Source: Betaproteobacteria bacterium
Lineage (GTDB): Bacteria > Pseudomonadota > Gammaproteobacteria > Burkholderiales > Rhodocyclaceae
Direction: 5' to 3'
DNA length: 64,000 nucleotides
Assembly (NCBI GenBank): GCA_016703785.1
Contig: JADJBM010000032.1
Coordinates: 434,001-498,000, forward strand
Program-made: the position numbers and the translations under genes
Notes under the pieces: generated by a model
Told to the model about the DNA's origin: nothing
The model's database searches: none
Seen by the model: only the letters and a program-made list of their open reading frames with translations
Part shown: one piece after another, positions 42,612-51,673 of the stretch
How positions within the stretch are numbered: the first letter of the stretch is position 1
Layout of the letters: every line of letters starts with the position of its first letter

Positions 42612-43688
42612 ATGACTGCACCGGAAAAACTCCCCGTAACCGCTTTCGCCGGATTGGACCTGCTTTCATCGGCCGTCATTTTGCTGGATGCTGAACTGGT
42701 CATCCAGTACCTCAACCCCGCCGCAGAGAACCTGTTCGCCATCAGCGCCAGGCAGTTGTTGCGCAGGCCGCTGGCCCAATTGCTGGGCGAGCCGCCGGGA
42801 CTGGCCGCCGCGCTGGTCAATGCCCTGAGCAACAATTGGAGCTACACGGGGCAAAACCTTACGACGCATCGACACGGCGTCGAATCGCTGCATCTGGACT
42901 GCACGGTGACCCCGGTGGAAGCCGGCACTATCCGCCTGCTGCTTGAGTTTCGCCATATCGACCAGCAATTGAAGACGGAGCGGGAAGAGCGTCTGGCCGA
43001 GCAGCAGCAGGCCAACCGCGAATTGATCCGCAACCTCGCTCATGAAATCAAGAATCCTTTGGGCGGCATTCGCGGCTCGGCGCAATTGCTCGAGCGGGAG
43101 CTGGCCAATCCCCAATTGCGCGAGTACACCCAGGTCATTATCAAGGAAGCCGATCGCCTGCAGGAGCTGATGAACCGCCTGCTCAGTTCGCACCGGCTGA
43201 TGCAGCCCCAGCCGGTCGGTATTCATGAGATTCTCGAACGGGTGCGCGCGCTCATCCTGGCCGAGTTTCCCGATGTCGAGGTGAGGCGCGATTACGACAC
43301 GAGCCTGCCCGAATTGACGGGAGATCGCGAACAGTTCATTCAGGCCATTCTCAATATCGTGCGCAATGCGGCGCAGGCTCTTGAGGGTCGCGGGGAAATC
43401 ATCCTGCGCACGCGCGCGCGCAGGCAGGTGACCCTCGCCAAGCGGCGCTACCGCCTGGCGCTGGAATTGCAGGTGATCGACAACGGTCCGGGCATTCCGG
43501 AGGCAATCCGCGATCAGATGTTCTATCCACTGGTTTCGGGCCGGGAAGGCGGCAGCGGCCTGGGCCTCACGCTGGCACAAAACTTCATTCAGCAGCACCA
43601 CGGCAGCATCGAGGTCGATAGCCGACCGGGCCGCACCTGCTTCTCGGTGCTGCTGCCGCTCCACACTACTCAACAGGAATTCCAATGA
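42612..43688 (+). CDS. ntrB: Nitrogen regulation sensor kinase NtrB
   Basis: NtrB phosphorylates or dephosphorylates NtrC according to the PII signal. The 358-residue protein has an N-terminal PAS-like domain (DLLSSAVILLDAELVIQYLNPAAENLF), the phosphoacceptor H-box NLAHEIKNPLGGIRGSAQLLE near residue 142, an N-box ILNIVRNAAQAL and G-boxes VIDNGPGIPE and GGSGLGLTLAQNFIQQHHGSIEV. No membrane segments are present. It overlaps ntrC by 4 bases. Confidence 0.95.
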   Translation: MTAPEKLPVTAFAGLDLLSSAVILLDAELVIQYLNPAAENLFAISARQLLRRPLAQLLGEPPGLAAALVNALSNNWSYTGQNLTTHRHGVESLHLDCTVTPVEAGTIRLLLEFRHIDQQLKTEREERLAEQQQANRELIRNLAHEIKNPLGGIRGSAQLLERELANPQLREYTQVIIKEADRLQELMNRLLSSHRLMQPQPVGIHEILERVRALILAEFPDVEVRRDYDTSLPELTGDREQFIQAILNIVRNAAQALEGRGEIILRTRARRQVTLAKRRYRLALELQVIDNGPGIPEAIRDQMFYPLVSGREGGSGLGLTLAQNFIQQHHGSIEVDSRPGRTCFSVLLPLHTTQQEFQ

Positions 43689-45115
43689 ATCCCGTCTGGA
43701 TCATCGACGACGACCGTTCCATCCGCTGGGTCTTCGAGAAGGCGTTGGCCCGCGAGGAAATCGTTTTCAAGAGCTTCGGCTCGGCTGCCGAGGCACTGGC
43801 CACGCTCGATGCGGGCGCGCCGCCGCCGCAGGTGCTGGTCTCCGACATCCGCATGCCGGGCGAGTCAGGTTTGTCGCTGCTGCAGAAGGTCAAGACGCGT
43901 TTTCCGGGCATTCCGGTCATCATCATGACCGCCTACTCGGATCTCGACAGCGCGGTGTCCGCCTTTCAGGGCGGAGCCTTCGAGTATCTGCCCAAGCCCT
44001 TCGACATCGATCAGGCGCTCGACCTGGTTCGTCGCGCCATCGACGAATCCACGCGGCAGGAGGTTGTGCCCGAGTCTTCCGCCATGGCGCCGGAGATACT
44101 CGGCAAGGCGGCGTCGATGCAGGAAGTATTTCGCGCCATCGGCCGCCTGTCGCAATCGCATGCCACGGTGCTGATCAACGGCGAGTCCGGCACCGGCAAG
44201 GAACTCGTGGCACGGGCGCTGCATCGCCACAGTCCGCGCGCGGACAAGCCTTTCGTCGCCATCAACACGGCGGCGATACCGCGCGACCTGCTCGAATCCG
44301 AATTGTTCGGCCACGAACGCGGCGCCTTCACCGGCGCCACCGCCATGCGCCGCGGACGTTTCGAGCAGGCCGAGGGCGGTACGCTGTTCCTCGACGAAAT
44401 CGGCGACATGCCGGCGGAGTTGCAGACACGCCTGCTTCGCGTGCTCTCTGACGGCAACTTCTATCGCGTCGGTGGCCATCAGCCGATCAAGGCCAATGTG
44501 CGCGTCATTGCCGCCACTCACCAGAATCTCGACGATCGTGTCCGGCAAGGCCTGTTCCGCGAAGACCTTTTCCATCGTCTCAACGTCATCCGCCTGCGAC
44601 TGCCGCCGCTACGCGAACGGCGCGAGGACGTCCCCCTGCTGGTGAAGCATTTTCTCGCCAAGAGCGCGCATGACCTTGGCGTGGAGCCGAAGCGCGTGTC
44701 GGAGGCCGCGCTCAAGTTCCTCTCGGCCCTGGTCTTTCCCGGCAACGTGCGCCAGTTGGAGAACCTCTGTCACTGGCTGACCGTCATGGCGCCCGGCCAG
44801 GTGATCGAGATCGCCGATCTGCCGCCGGAGCTACGCGAGCAGGCGCCGCGCGAAACCGAGGCGGACTGGAAGGTGGCCCTTGGCGCCGAGGCCGATCGCC
44901 TGCTGGCGGGACGCCCCGGTGTCGTTTGGGACAGCCTTGCGCGCGAGTTCGAACGCACCCTGATCAGACATGCCCTGTTGGCTTCGGCCGGCCGGCGCAT
45001 CGATGCGGCGCAGATGCTTGGCATTGGCCGCAACACGATCACGCGCAAGATTCAGGAACTGGGGATGGAAATCGACGGCGACGACCCTGAGCCGCCGGCA
45101 AAAGTCAGCCGCTGA
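43685..45115 (+). CDS. ntrC: Nitrogen regulation response regulator NtrC
   Basis: NtrC activates sigma-54 promoters when phosphorylated. The 476-residue protein has a receiver domain (WIIDDDRSIRWVFEKAL with the acidic pocket, phospho-Asp in LVSDIRMPGESGL), an AAA+ domain with Walker A INGESGTGKELVARALH, the sigma-54 contact GAFTGA in HERGAFTGATAMRRG and Walker B GGTLFLDEIGDMP. A C-terminal Fis-type helix-turn-helix follows (ALLASAGRRIDAAQMLGIGRNTITRKIQELG). The likely target is the glnA promoter at 40471. Confidence 0.96.
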   Translation: MNPVWIIDDDRSIRWVFEKALAREEIVFKSFGSAAEALATLDAGAPPPQVLVSDIRMPGESGLSLLQKVKTRFPGIPVIIMTAYSDLDSAVSAFQGGAFEYLPKPFDIDQALDLVRRAIDESTRQEVVPESSAMAPEILGKAASMQEVFRAIGRLSQSHATVLINGESGTGKELVARALHRHSPRADKPFVAINTAAIPRDLLESELFGHERGAFTGATAMRRGRFEQAEGGTLFLDEIGDMPAELQTRLLRVLSDGNFYRVGGHQPIKANVRVIAATHQNLDDRVRQGLFREDLFHRLNVIRLRLPPLRERREDVPLLVKHFLAKSAHDLGVEPKRVSEAALKFLSALVFPGNVRQLENLCHWLTVMAPGQVIEIADLPPELREQAPRETEADWKVALGAEADRLLAGRPGVVWDSLAREFERTLIRHALLASAGRRIDAAQMLGIGRNTITRKIQELGMEIDGDDPEPPAKVSR

Positions 45116-45141
45116 AAGACGGCACGGCGAACAAGGAAGCG

Positions 45142-46353
45142 CTATCGTTGCTGCTTCTTTGCCGTTACGCGGGGTTTTTTCTTGGGTTTCTTCACGGCGG
45201 GTTTTTTTCTGCCCTGCGCCTTCGTTGCTTGAATTTTGGATGGTGCGACCTGGGGACTCCCTGTGTCGCCCACCGCGGTTTGGGATGCGGCAAGCTGGGC
45301 AACGAGCCCCGATGCTGTCTTGCCCGGCCCAGCCGGCGGCTCCGGCCGCGTGTGCGCCTCGTCGGGCCAAGGCTCGAGTGCGACTACTACGGCCGCAGGT
45401 GTCGGCGCCTCGTCCGGCCATGGATCGGGTACCACGGCAACTGCCGGTAGCGCTTCGTCGGGCCAAGGCTCGGGAGCGATCGCCATGGCAGTCGGCGCCG
45501 GCGCCTCGTCTGGCCAGGGATCGGGCTGCGCCATCGCCGCCACCTTGGTGCGGGACACGAAATAGGAAGAGAGCCAGCCTATCGTTGCTGTGCCTTTCAG
45601 CGCGTCCCGCGGTTCCGCAAGCTCCTGCGGATCGTAGCCGGCCATCAGCATCAGTTTTGCCGCGAACGCGTCCGCCTCTTCCTGCTGCGATGCTTCGACC
45701 AGCTGCTCGGTGCCCATCGAGGCAAGCAGCGAAATGCCTAGCCTGGCGAGCGCACCCATCGGAAAAAGAATGTCGGCGAGGAGTGTCGTTGCCAGATAGG
45801 CGCCGGTCAGCGGCGAGCCGGCGATCAGGGAGACGGCCAGTCCTGCCGATGCGCTCTCGCGGTGATGCGCTGACGCCAGCCGGCCGAATTCCCGCGCCAG
45901 TGCCAGCGCCAGATCCGTGTCCGTGAGGGCGAGCCGGGCAAGCCCCGAGCTGACGGCGATTTTCCCCCCTGCGCTGGAACTGACGGAAGGGGAGTCGTTG
46001 GGCACGACGAAGACTTCCACATGCGGCACGCGCCTGACCAGTTCCGGGCTCAGTTCCGCCGCCTTGGTACCGAGGCGCTCGGCGATCGGGGCGATGCGCT
46101 GCGCCAGCTTGTCGGCGGCTTCCTGGGCCGGGCAGGGGTTTCCCTCCCCACTGCAGAAATCTCCGCCTTTGGCCAGCAGGGTCTTGACGTCGAAGCGCAG
46201 GCTCGGAACAGTGGTTTCCAGCTCGCCGGGCAGTATGTTGAATTGCGTCCGGCCGCTGGTGGGTGAGGTGGTGCAACCGACGAACAAGGCCGAGCAGGCA
46301 AACAACAGGGCTGCGCGCGCAAAGCGGCTGCAAACGGCAAGCGGCAGACTCAT
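45142..46353 (-). CDS. M48-like lipoprotein lacking the catalytic histidines, with WPDEA repeats
   Basis: The 403-residue protein has a lipoprotein-type signal (FVGCTTSP, cysteine at residue 27). Its central region aligns with the M48 metallopeptidase pattern, but HExxH is REFGR at residues 154-158, so both zinc-binding histidines are lost. The third-ligand-type glutamate region ASQQEEADAFAAKLMLMAGYDP is kept. Four PxPWPDEA repeats follow (residues 277-334), then a lysine-rich tail. It looks like a pseudo-protease used as a structural or binding protein; the function is unknown. It is convergent with ntrC. Confidence 0.75.
   Translation of the reverse strand: MSLPLAVCSRFARAALLFACSALFVGCTTSPTSGRTQFNILPGELETTVPSLRFDVKTLLAKGGDFCSGEGNPCPAQEAADKLAQRIAPIAERLGTKAAELSPELVRRVPHVEVFVVPNDSPSVSSSAGGKIAVSSGLARLALTDTDLALALAREFGRLASAHHRESASAGLAVSLIAGSPLTGAYLATTLLADILFPMGALARLGISLLASMGTEQLVEASQQEEADAFAAKLMLMAGYDPQELAEPRDALKGTATIGWLSSYFVSRTKVAAMAQPDPWPDEAPAPTAMAIAPEPWPDEALPAVAVVPDPWPDEAPTPAAVVVALEPWPDEAHTRPEPPAGPGKTASGLVAQLAASQTAVGDTGSPQVAPSKIQATKAQGRKKPAVKKPKKKPRVTAKKQQR
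45352..45525 (-). repeat. Four Pro-Trp-Pro-Asp-Glu-Ala coding repeats
   Basis: Inside the M48-like gene the motif (D/E)PWPDEA(P/L/H) occurs four times with a period of about 15-18 residues: PDPWPDEAP, PEPWPDEAL, PDPWPDEAP and LEPWPDEAH. The linkers between the units are variable and Ala/Val-rich. Confidence 0.85.
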
Positions 46354-46452
46354 GGACCGAGTGTAAATGAGCGTGCACCCCAAGTCACGGCGAAAAACGG
46401 GCAATTCCAGCATAATGCGGCGCAGTAGCGGTCCGAATACAAAAGCCATTTC

Positions 46453-47253
46453 ATGCAGGCGAATCCTTCCGAGCCATTGAGCACGCCGGTCATCGCAGCG
46501 GCACTGCAAGTGCCGGAGCGCTTCGCCATCTCGCTGCTCGACAGCTGCGAGTCGACCAGCACACTGCTGCTCGAACGCGCCCAGCAGGGCGCCGCTTCCG
46601 GCAGCGTCGTCGTCTGCGAACGGCAATCCGCCGGCCGCGGCCGGCGCGGCCGCGTTTGGCTTTCCGCTCCGGGAGACAGCCTGACCTTCTCCCTGCTGTG
46701 GCGTTTTCCGGCCGGCATGCCGCCGCCCACGGGCCTCAGCCTTGCAGTGGGCGTGGCAACAGCGCGCGCGCTGGAGGACATGGGCGCGGCCGGTGTGCAG
46801 CTGAAATGGCCGAACGATGTTCTCGCCGACGGTGCCAAGGTGGGCGGCATCCTTGTCGAGACCGTGTCGGAGGGCGGCTGTCATGTTGTGGTAATCGGCC
46901 TCGGACTCAATATTCACCTGCCCCGGGAAATAGCAGACGCCGTCGACATCGAGGCGGGCGCATTATCCTCGGTGATGCCTTACGCGCCCTCCCGCAATCT
47001 GTTGCTGGCGAATCTTCTCAAGGCGCTGGCGGCCATGCTGGACGCGTTCGAGCGCAGCGGATTTTCGGTTTTTGCCGAAGCGTGGCAAAGCCGTCACGCG
47101 CATGCCGGACAATTCGTGCGCATCCTCGCCGAAGGCGTCGAGCCGATCGAAGGCCGCTGTATCGGCGTGGATCGGGATGGAGCGCTGCTGCTCGACACCG
47201 TGTCGGGCCTTCGCCGCATTGTCAGCGGGGATGTGTCCCTGAGGCCGGCATGA
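46453..47253 (+). CDS. birA: Biotin-[acetyl-CoA-carboxylase] ligase
   Basis: BirA activates biotin with ATP and attaches it to AccB (3360 in this window). The 266-residue protein shows the biotinoyl-AMP region VVVCERQSAGRGRRGRVWLS near residue 57, LKWPNDVLADGAKVGGILVE with the catalytic lysine, VIGLGLNIH and a C-terminal SH3-like domain. It lacks the N-terminal helix-turn-helix of the E. coli repressor form, so it is an enzyme only. It overlaps coaX by 4 bases. Confidence 0.93.
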   Translation: MQANPSEPLSTPVIAAALQVPERFAISLLDSCESTSTLLLERAQQGAASGSVVVCERQSAGRGRRGRVWLSAPGDSLTFSLLWRFPAGMPPPTGLSLAVGVATARALEDMGAAGVQLKWPNDVLADGAKVGGILVETVSEGGCHVVVIGLGLNIHLPREIADAVDIEAGALSSVMPYAPSRNLLLANLLKALAAMLDAFERSGFSVFAEAWQSRHAHAGQFVRILAEGVEPIEGRCIGVDRDGALLLDTVSGLRRIVSGDVSLRPA

Positions 47254-47975
47254 TACTGGCCATCGATTGCGGCAATACGCGACTCAAGTGGGGCGTGCAT
47301 GATGGCGTGCGATGGCTGGCCCAGGGCCTGCTCGATTATGCCGAATTGACGAATCTGGCAGACCTGCTTCGCGCGCAGCCGCGCGCCTCCCGCGCCGTGG
47401 TCTGCAATGTGGCCGGCGAACCGGCAGGCGGCACCGTGCTGTCGGCGCTGACTTTGCTCGGCATGCCGTGGGTCGAAGTAAAAAGTCATTCCGCCCAGTG
47501 TGGCGTGCGCAATCTCTACGACAAGCCCGAACAGCTGGGCGCCGACCGCTGGGCGGCGCTGATCGGTGCACGTGCGCTCCATGACGGAGCCTGCCTGGCG
47601 GTGAGCGCCGGCACGGCAACCACGGTCGACGTGCTCGATGCGGAAGGCACCTTCCAGGGCGGCCTGATCCTGCCCGGCGTCGAGCTGATGTGCCGGGCGC
47701 TGGCCGCCGGCACGGCGCAGCTGCCGATGGCCGATGGTAGGTTCGCCGGTCTGCCGCGCAACACCATGAGCGCCATCGTCAGCGGTTGCCTGCATGCCCA
47801 GGCAGGTGCTGTCGAGCGCATGTTCGAGCAGGTGTCGGCGTATCCGGGCGCCGTCTGCCTGGTCAGCGGCGGTGCAGCCGGGCAATTCTTCGATCTGCTG
47901 CGCGTCCCGAAACGGAGCATCGACAACCTCGTGCTCGAAGGTCTCGCACGCATCGGCGGTGAATTAACCCCATAG
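47250..47975 (+). CDS. coaX: Type III pantothenate kinase
   Basis: CoaX phosphorylates pantothenate, the first step of CoA synthesis, and is unrelated to CoaA. The 241-residue protein has ILAIDCGNTRLKWGVHDG (phosphate-binding loop) at the N-terminus, QLGADRWAALIGARAL (the conserved GADR motif), SAGTATTVDVLDAEGTFQGGLILPG near residue 120 and VSGGAAGQF near the end. The start overlaps the birA stop; the birA-coaX pair is conserved in betaproteobacteria. Confidence 0.95.
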   Translation: MILAIDCGNTRLKWGVHDGVRWLAQGLLDYAELTNLADLLRAQPRASRAVVCNVAGEPAGGTVLSALTLLGMPWVEVKSHSAQCGVRNLYDKPEQLGADRWAALIGARALHDGACLAVSAGTATTVDVLDAEGTFQGGLILPGVELMCRALAAGTAQLPMADGRFAGLPRNTMSAIVSGCLHAQAGAVERMFEQVSAYPGAVCLVSGGAAGQFFDLLRVPKRSIDNLVLEGLARIGGELTP

Positions 47976-48022
47976 CGGGGACTGCGGCGTTTACACGGCC
48001 GTCCCGACAACAGGAGTTCCGT

Positions 48023-49447
48023 ATGAAAACTCGTCCCGCCAAATGCGCCGCTGTCCTGGCGTTGCTCGCCGGCATTTCCATTTCCGCCGTTGCCGCCGAG
48101 AAGGTCAGCCGTGCCGACGACCGCGAGGAGGTCGCCGTCACCATTTACAACGATTCGCTGGCCCTCATCAAGGAAGTGCGCCGCATCGCCCTCGACCGCG
48201 GCGCCAACAGCATCGCTCTGCGCGATGTCAGCGCCAAGATGAGGCCGGAGACCGCCAGTCTGCGCGCGTTGTCCGGCGGCAGCCTGCGCCTGATCGAACA
48301 GAACTTCGACTTCGACCTGCTGACGCCGCAGAAGCTGCTGGAGAAATATGTCGGGCGCAGCGTCACGGTGATCAGGACGAATCCGGCAACCGGCGCCGAG
48401 ACGCGCGAACAGGCCGAGGTGCTGGCGACCAACGGCGGCGTGGTGCTGAAGTACGCCGACCGTATCGAGAGCGGCGTGCCGGGGCGCATCGCCTACGGCG
48501 CGATTCCGCCCAACCTGCGCGAGCGGCCGACGCTGGTGGTGCAGCTGGAGAGCGCCGTCGCAGGTCGGCAGGCAGCGGAACTGTCCTATCTCAGCGGCGG
48601 CCTCTCCTGGCGCGCCGACTACGTGGCGGAGCTCTCCGGCGACGAGTCGAAGCTCGATCTCGCCGGCTGGGTGACGCTGACCAACCAGAGCGGCTCGAGC
48701 TACGAGAATGCCCGCCTGCAGCTGGTGGCCGGCGACGTCAATCGCGTGCGCGACGAGCTGCGGCCACAAGCCTTCGCGGCCAAGGCCATGGCGGCGGCGC
48801 CGGCTGCGGAGATGGCGCGCGAGCAGCTCTTCGAGTACCACCTCTATTCCCTGCAGCGACCGACGACGATCCTCGACAACCAGACCAAGCAGGTGGCGCT
48901 GCTCTCAGCCGCCAGTGTGCCCGTGCGCAAGGAATACCGCCTCGCCGGGCAGGACTGGTACTACCGCGGCGCCCACTCCGACCTGGGCCGCAAGCACAAG
49001 GTCGCCGTCTTCGTAGAGTTCGACAACAAGGGCGGCGACCTCGGCCAGCCGCTGCCCAAGGGCATCGTGCGGGTCTACAAAAAGGACGCGCGCGGCAATG
49101 CCCTCTTCATCGGCGAAGACGGCATCGACCATACGGCGAAGAACGAGGTCGTGCGCCTCAAGCTGGGCGATGCCTTCGACGTCAAGGCGTCGCGCAAGCA
49201 GACGGCCTTCCGCAAGATCGCCAGTTCGCCGAATGCCGTCTATGAAAGTGCCTACAGCATCGAGCTCGCCAACGCCAAGGATGTCGCGGTGACGGTCAAG
49301 GTGGTCGAGCCGGTGCCGGGGGATTGGGAAATGCTTTCCGAGAGCCAGAGGCATGCGAAGGGCGATGCCCATTCCGCCGTCTGGCTGGTGAATGTTCCGG
49401 CCCAGAGCAAGGTAACACTGGACTACAGCGTCAGGATGCGCTGGTAG
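48023..49447 (+). CDS. DUF4139 domain exported protein
   Basis: The 474-residue protein has a signal peptide (about 1-22, ending AVAA). A long beta-rich domain follows, including VAVTIYNDSLALIKEVRRIAL, LSYLSGGLSWRADYVAELS, DLAGWVTLTNQSGSSYENARLQLVAGDVNR and the C-terminal WLVNVPAQSKVTLDYSVRMRW. The LSYL...L.W.A.Y and W....N..G..Y.NA.L.L.AG blocks mark DUF4139. Its role is unknown; the signal peptide points to the periplasm or envelope. It follows coaX by 47 bases and lies before trpB2. Confidence 0.85.
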   Translation: MKTRPAKCAAVLALLAGISISAVAAEKVSRADDREEVAVTIYNDSLALIKEVRRIALDRGANSIALRDVSAKMRPETASLRALSGGSLRLIEQNFDFDLLTPQKLLEKYVGRSVTVIRTNPATGAETREQAEVLATNGGVVLKYADRIESGVPGRIAYGAIPPNLRERPTLVVQLESAVAGRQAAELSYLSGGLSWRADYVAELSGDESKLDLAGWVTLTNQSGSSYENARLQLVAGDVNRVRDELRPQAFAAKAMAAAPAAEMAREQLFEYHLYSLQRPTTILDNQTKQVALLSAASVPVRKEYRLAGQDWYYRGAHSDLGRKHKVAVFVEFDNKGGDLGQPLPKGIVRVYKKDARGNALFIGEDGIDHTAKNEVVRLKLGDAFDVKASRKQTAFRKIASSPNAVYESAYSIELANAKDVAVTVKVVEPVPGDWEMLSESQRHAKGDAHSAVWLVNVPAQSKVTLDYSVRMRW

Positions 49448-49451
49448 GCTG

Positions 49452-49485
49452 CCCATAAGCTTGAGTTGGGCATGTAGCTTATGGG
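49452..49485. repeat. 10-bp inverted repeat downstream of the DUF4139 gene
   Basis: CCCATAAGCT and AGCTTATGGG are exact reverse complements separated by 14 bases, lying directly after the DUF4139 stop. There is no T-run. It could be an operator for a dimeric regulator or a weak terminator; the remaining spacer to trpB2 (49486-49639) shows no gene. Confidence 0.6.
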
Positions 49486-49639
49486 TAGAAAGGCTTGGGG
49501 AACGGCTTGTGTATGCAGTATACCCGGGCTATTATTTTTCCCTCACTTGGGCTAAGGTGATTCTGCAAGGCGGTTCGATTCAGGCTACGGTGTGAGGACG
49601 AGGGCCTGGCAAACAATCCATAAATCGAGGAGGAAAGAG

Positions 49640-50995
49640 ATGTCCGACGTCAAAATTTTGCTCAACGAAGCCGATATTCCGACCCACTGGTACAACGTTG
49701 TCGCCGACATGCCGAAGCCGCCCCTGCCGCCGCTGGCGCCGGATGGCAACCCGGTCACGCCCGAGCAGATGCTGGCCATCTTCCCCGGGCCGCTGCTCGA
49801 GCAGGAAATGTCCGGCGAGCGCTGGATTCCGATTCCCGAAGAAGTGCGCCAGATCTACAAGCAGTGGCGCCCGACGCCGATGTTCCGCGCCCGCCGCCTC
49901 GAGCAGATGCTCGGTACGCCGGCGAAGATCTACTACAAGTACGAAGGCGTCAGCCCGGCCGGTTCGCACAAGGTCAACACCTCCGTGCCGCAGGCCTTCT
50001 TCAACAAGATGGTCGGCATCAACCGTCTGACCACCGAAACCGGCGCCGGCCAGTGGGGTTCCTCAATCGCCTTCGCCGGCCAGATGTTCGGCATCGAAGT
50101 GCGCGTGTACATGGTGAAGGTGAGCTACAACCAGAAGCCCTTCCGCCGCTCGATGATGCAGACATGGGGCGCGGAAGTCTTCGCATCGCCCACCGACATG
50201 ACCAACGCCGGCCGCACTGCGCTGGCGGCGGACCCGAACAACCCCGGCTCGCTCGGCCTGGCCATCTCCGAAGCGGTCGAGGAGGCGGCCTCGCGCAAGG
50301 ACACCAATTACTCCCTGGGCTCGGTGCTGAACCACGTCTGCTTGCACCAGACGGTGATCGGCCTGGAAGCCAAGAAGCAGTTCGAGAAGGTTGGCGACTA
50401 CCCCGACATGGTGTTCGCCTGCTGCGGCGGCGGCTCCAACTTCGCCGGCACGGCCTTCCCCTTCCTTGCCGACAAGGCGGCAGGCAAGAAGGTGCGCCTG
50501 GTGGCGGCCGAGCCGAGTTCCTGTCCGAGCCTGACCAAGGGTGTCTACGCCTACGACTTCGGAGACGTCTCCGGCTACACGCCGCTGATGAAGATGTACA
50601 CCCTCGGCCATGACTTCATGCCGCCCTCGATCCATGCCGGCGGCCTGCGCTATCACGGCGACTCGCCCTTGGTGTGCCAGCTCTACAACGAGGGCCTGAT
50701 CGAGGCGGTGGCGGTGCCGCAGATTGCCACCTTCGAAGCCGGCGTGCAGTTCGCCCGCGCCGAAGGCATCATCCCGGCGCCGGAATCGAACCACGCCATC
50801 CGCGCCTGCATCGACGAGGCGCTGCGCTGCAAGCAGACCGGCGAGGCGAAGACGCTGTTCTTCAACCTGTCGGGCCACGGCCATTTCGACATGTCCTCCT
50901 ACGACAAGTACTTTGCCGGCGAACTGGTCGATTACGACTATCCGGAAGAGGCGGTCAAGGAAGCCCTCAAGCGCCTGCCCAAGATCGCGGCCTAA
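49640..50995 (+). CDS. trpB2: TrpB2-type tryptophan synthase beta-like PLP enzyme
   Basis: The 451-residue protein belongs to the TrpB2 branch: an N-terminal extension, then RPTPMFRARRLEQMLGTPAKIYYKYEGVSPAGSHKVNTSVPQA. The PLP lysine is in GSHKVNT, and the phosphate-binding loop is ACCGGGSNFAG near residue 263. SGHGHFDMSSYDKYF is near the end. TrpB2 enzymes make tryptophan from serine and indole without a tight TrpA partner. No trp genes surround it, so a salvage or specialised role is likely. ATG 49640 follows GAGGAGG. Confidence 0.92.
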   Translation: MSDVKILLNEADIPTHWYNVVADMPKPPLPPLAPDGNPVTPEQMLAIFPGPLLEQEMSGERWIPIPEEVRQIYKQWRPTPMFRARRLEQMLGTPAKIYYKYEGVSPAGSHKVNTSVPQAFFNKMVGINRLTTETGAGQWGSSIAFAGQMFGIEVRVYMVKVSYNQKPFRRSMMQTWGAEVFASPTDMTNAGRTALAADPNNPGSLGLAISEAVEEAASRKDTNYSLGSVLNHVCLHQTVIGLEAKKQFEKVGDYPDMVFACCGGGSNFAGTAFPFLADKAAGKKVRLVAAEPSSCPSLTKGVYAYDFGDVSGYTPLMKMYTLGHDFMPPSIHAGGLRYHGDSPLVCQLYNEGLIEAVAVPQIATFEAGVQFARAEGIIPAPESNHAIRACIDEALRCKQTGEAKTLFFNLSGHGHFDMSSYDKYFAGELVDYDYPEEAVKEALKRLPKIAA

Positions 50996-51013
50996 GCCGT
51001 CCGCCGCTACAGC

Positions 51014-51673
51014 ATGCAGGTCCTGCGCACCGCGTTTTTTCTCCTGGTGCTTGGGAACCTGCTGCTGTTCGTTTGGGGTCAGGGTTATTTCGGCAATGCC
51101 GGCAGCGGGGGCGAGGCCGAACGGCTTTCCGCGCAGATCGATTCCGGCAAGGTGAGCATAGCCGGCAAGGGTGTGCCACCCGCCAGGATGGCAGAACTGC
51201 CCCGCGAAGCATGCCGTGCCTTGACCGGGCTGGAGCCCGATGCGGCGGGCAAGCTCGTCGAACTGCTTGCCGAGCGCGACGCACAACTCCGGATCAACCA
51301 GCGACCTCTTCAGGAGCCGAAGTCCTGGTGGCTGCATATCCCGCCTTCGCCCAATGGCGCCCAAGCGGACAAGAAAGCCGCCGAGCTCTCGAAGCTTGGG
51401 GTCAAGGATTTCTATGTCGTGCGGGAGGCGGGCCCCAACCAGTATGCGATCTCGCTCGGCCTCTACAAGAGCGAAGAAAGCGCGAAAGCCTATTTCGACG
51501 TCCTGCAGAAGAAGAAGGTGAAAACGGCGCGCATCCAGGTTCGCGAAGCGGCCGGCGACAAGATGGTCGTCGAGATACGCGGTAGCGCAGACAAGCTGAC
51601 CAGGGCGCTGGCAGACCTGCCGCCGGAATTCATGACCGCCACGAAAGCCGATTGCGCGGCTGCCAAGCCATGA
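51014..51673 (+). CDS. SPOR-domain membrane-anchored protein
   Basis: The 219-residue protein has an N-terminal signal-anchor (about 5-24). A periplasmic region follows and ends in a SPOR domain, beginning WWLHIPPSPNGAQADKKAAELSKLGVKDFYVVREAGPNQYAISLGLYKSEESAKAYFDVL. SPOR domains bind denuded peptidoglycan at the division site. It overlaps coaE by 4 bases. In relatives it often follows coaX directly; here DUF4139 and trpB2 lie between. Any divisome role is inference. Confidence 0.85.
   Translation: MQVLRTAFFLLVLGNLLLFVWGQGYFGNAGSGGEAERLSAQIDSGKVSIAGKGVPPARMAELPREACRALTGLEPDAAGKLVELLAERDAQLRINQRPLQEPKSWWLHIPPSPNGAQADKKAAELSKLGVKDFYVVREAGPNQYAISLGLYKSEESAKAYFDVLQKKKVKTARIQVREAAGDKMVVEIRGSADKLTRALADLPPEFMTATKADCAAAKP

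Noticed and set aside
49486..49639. T-box or tryptophan attenuator before trpB2
   Set aside because: No Trp-rich leader peptide, no T-box sequence and no terminator/antiterminator pair could be found.
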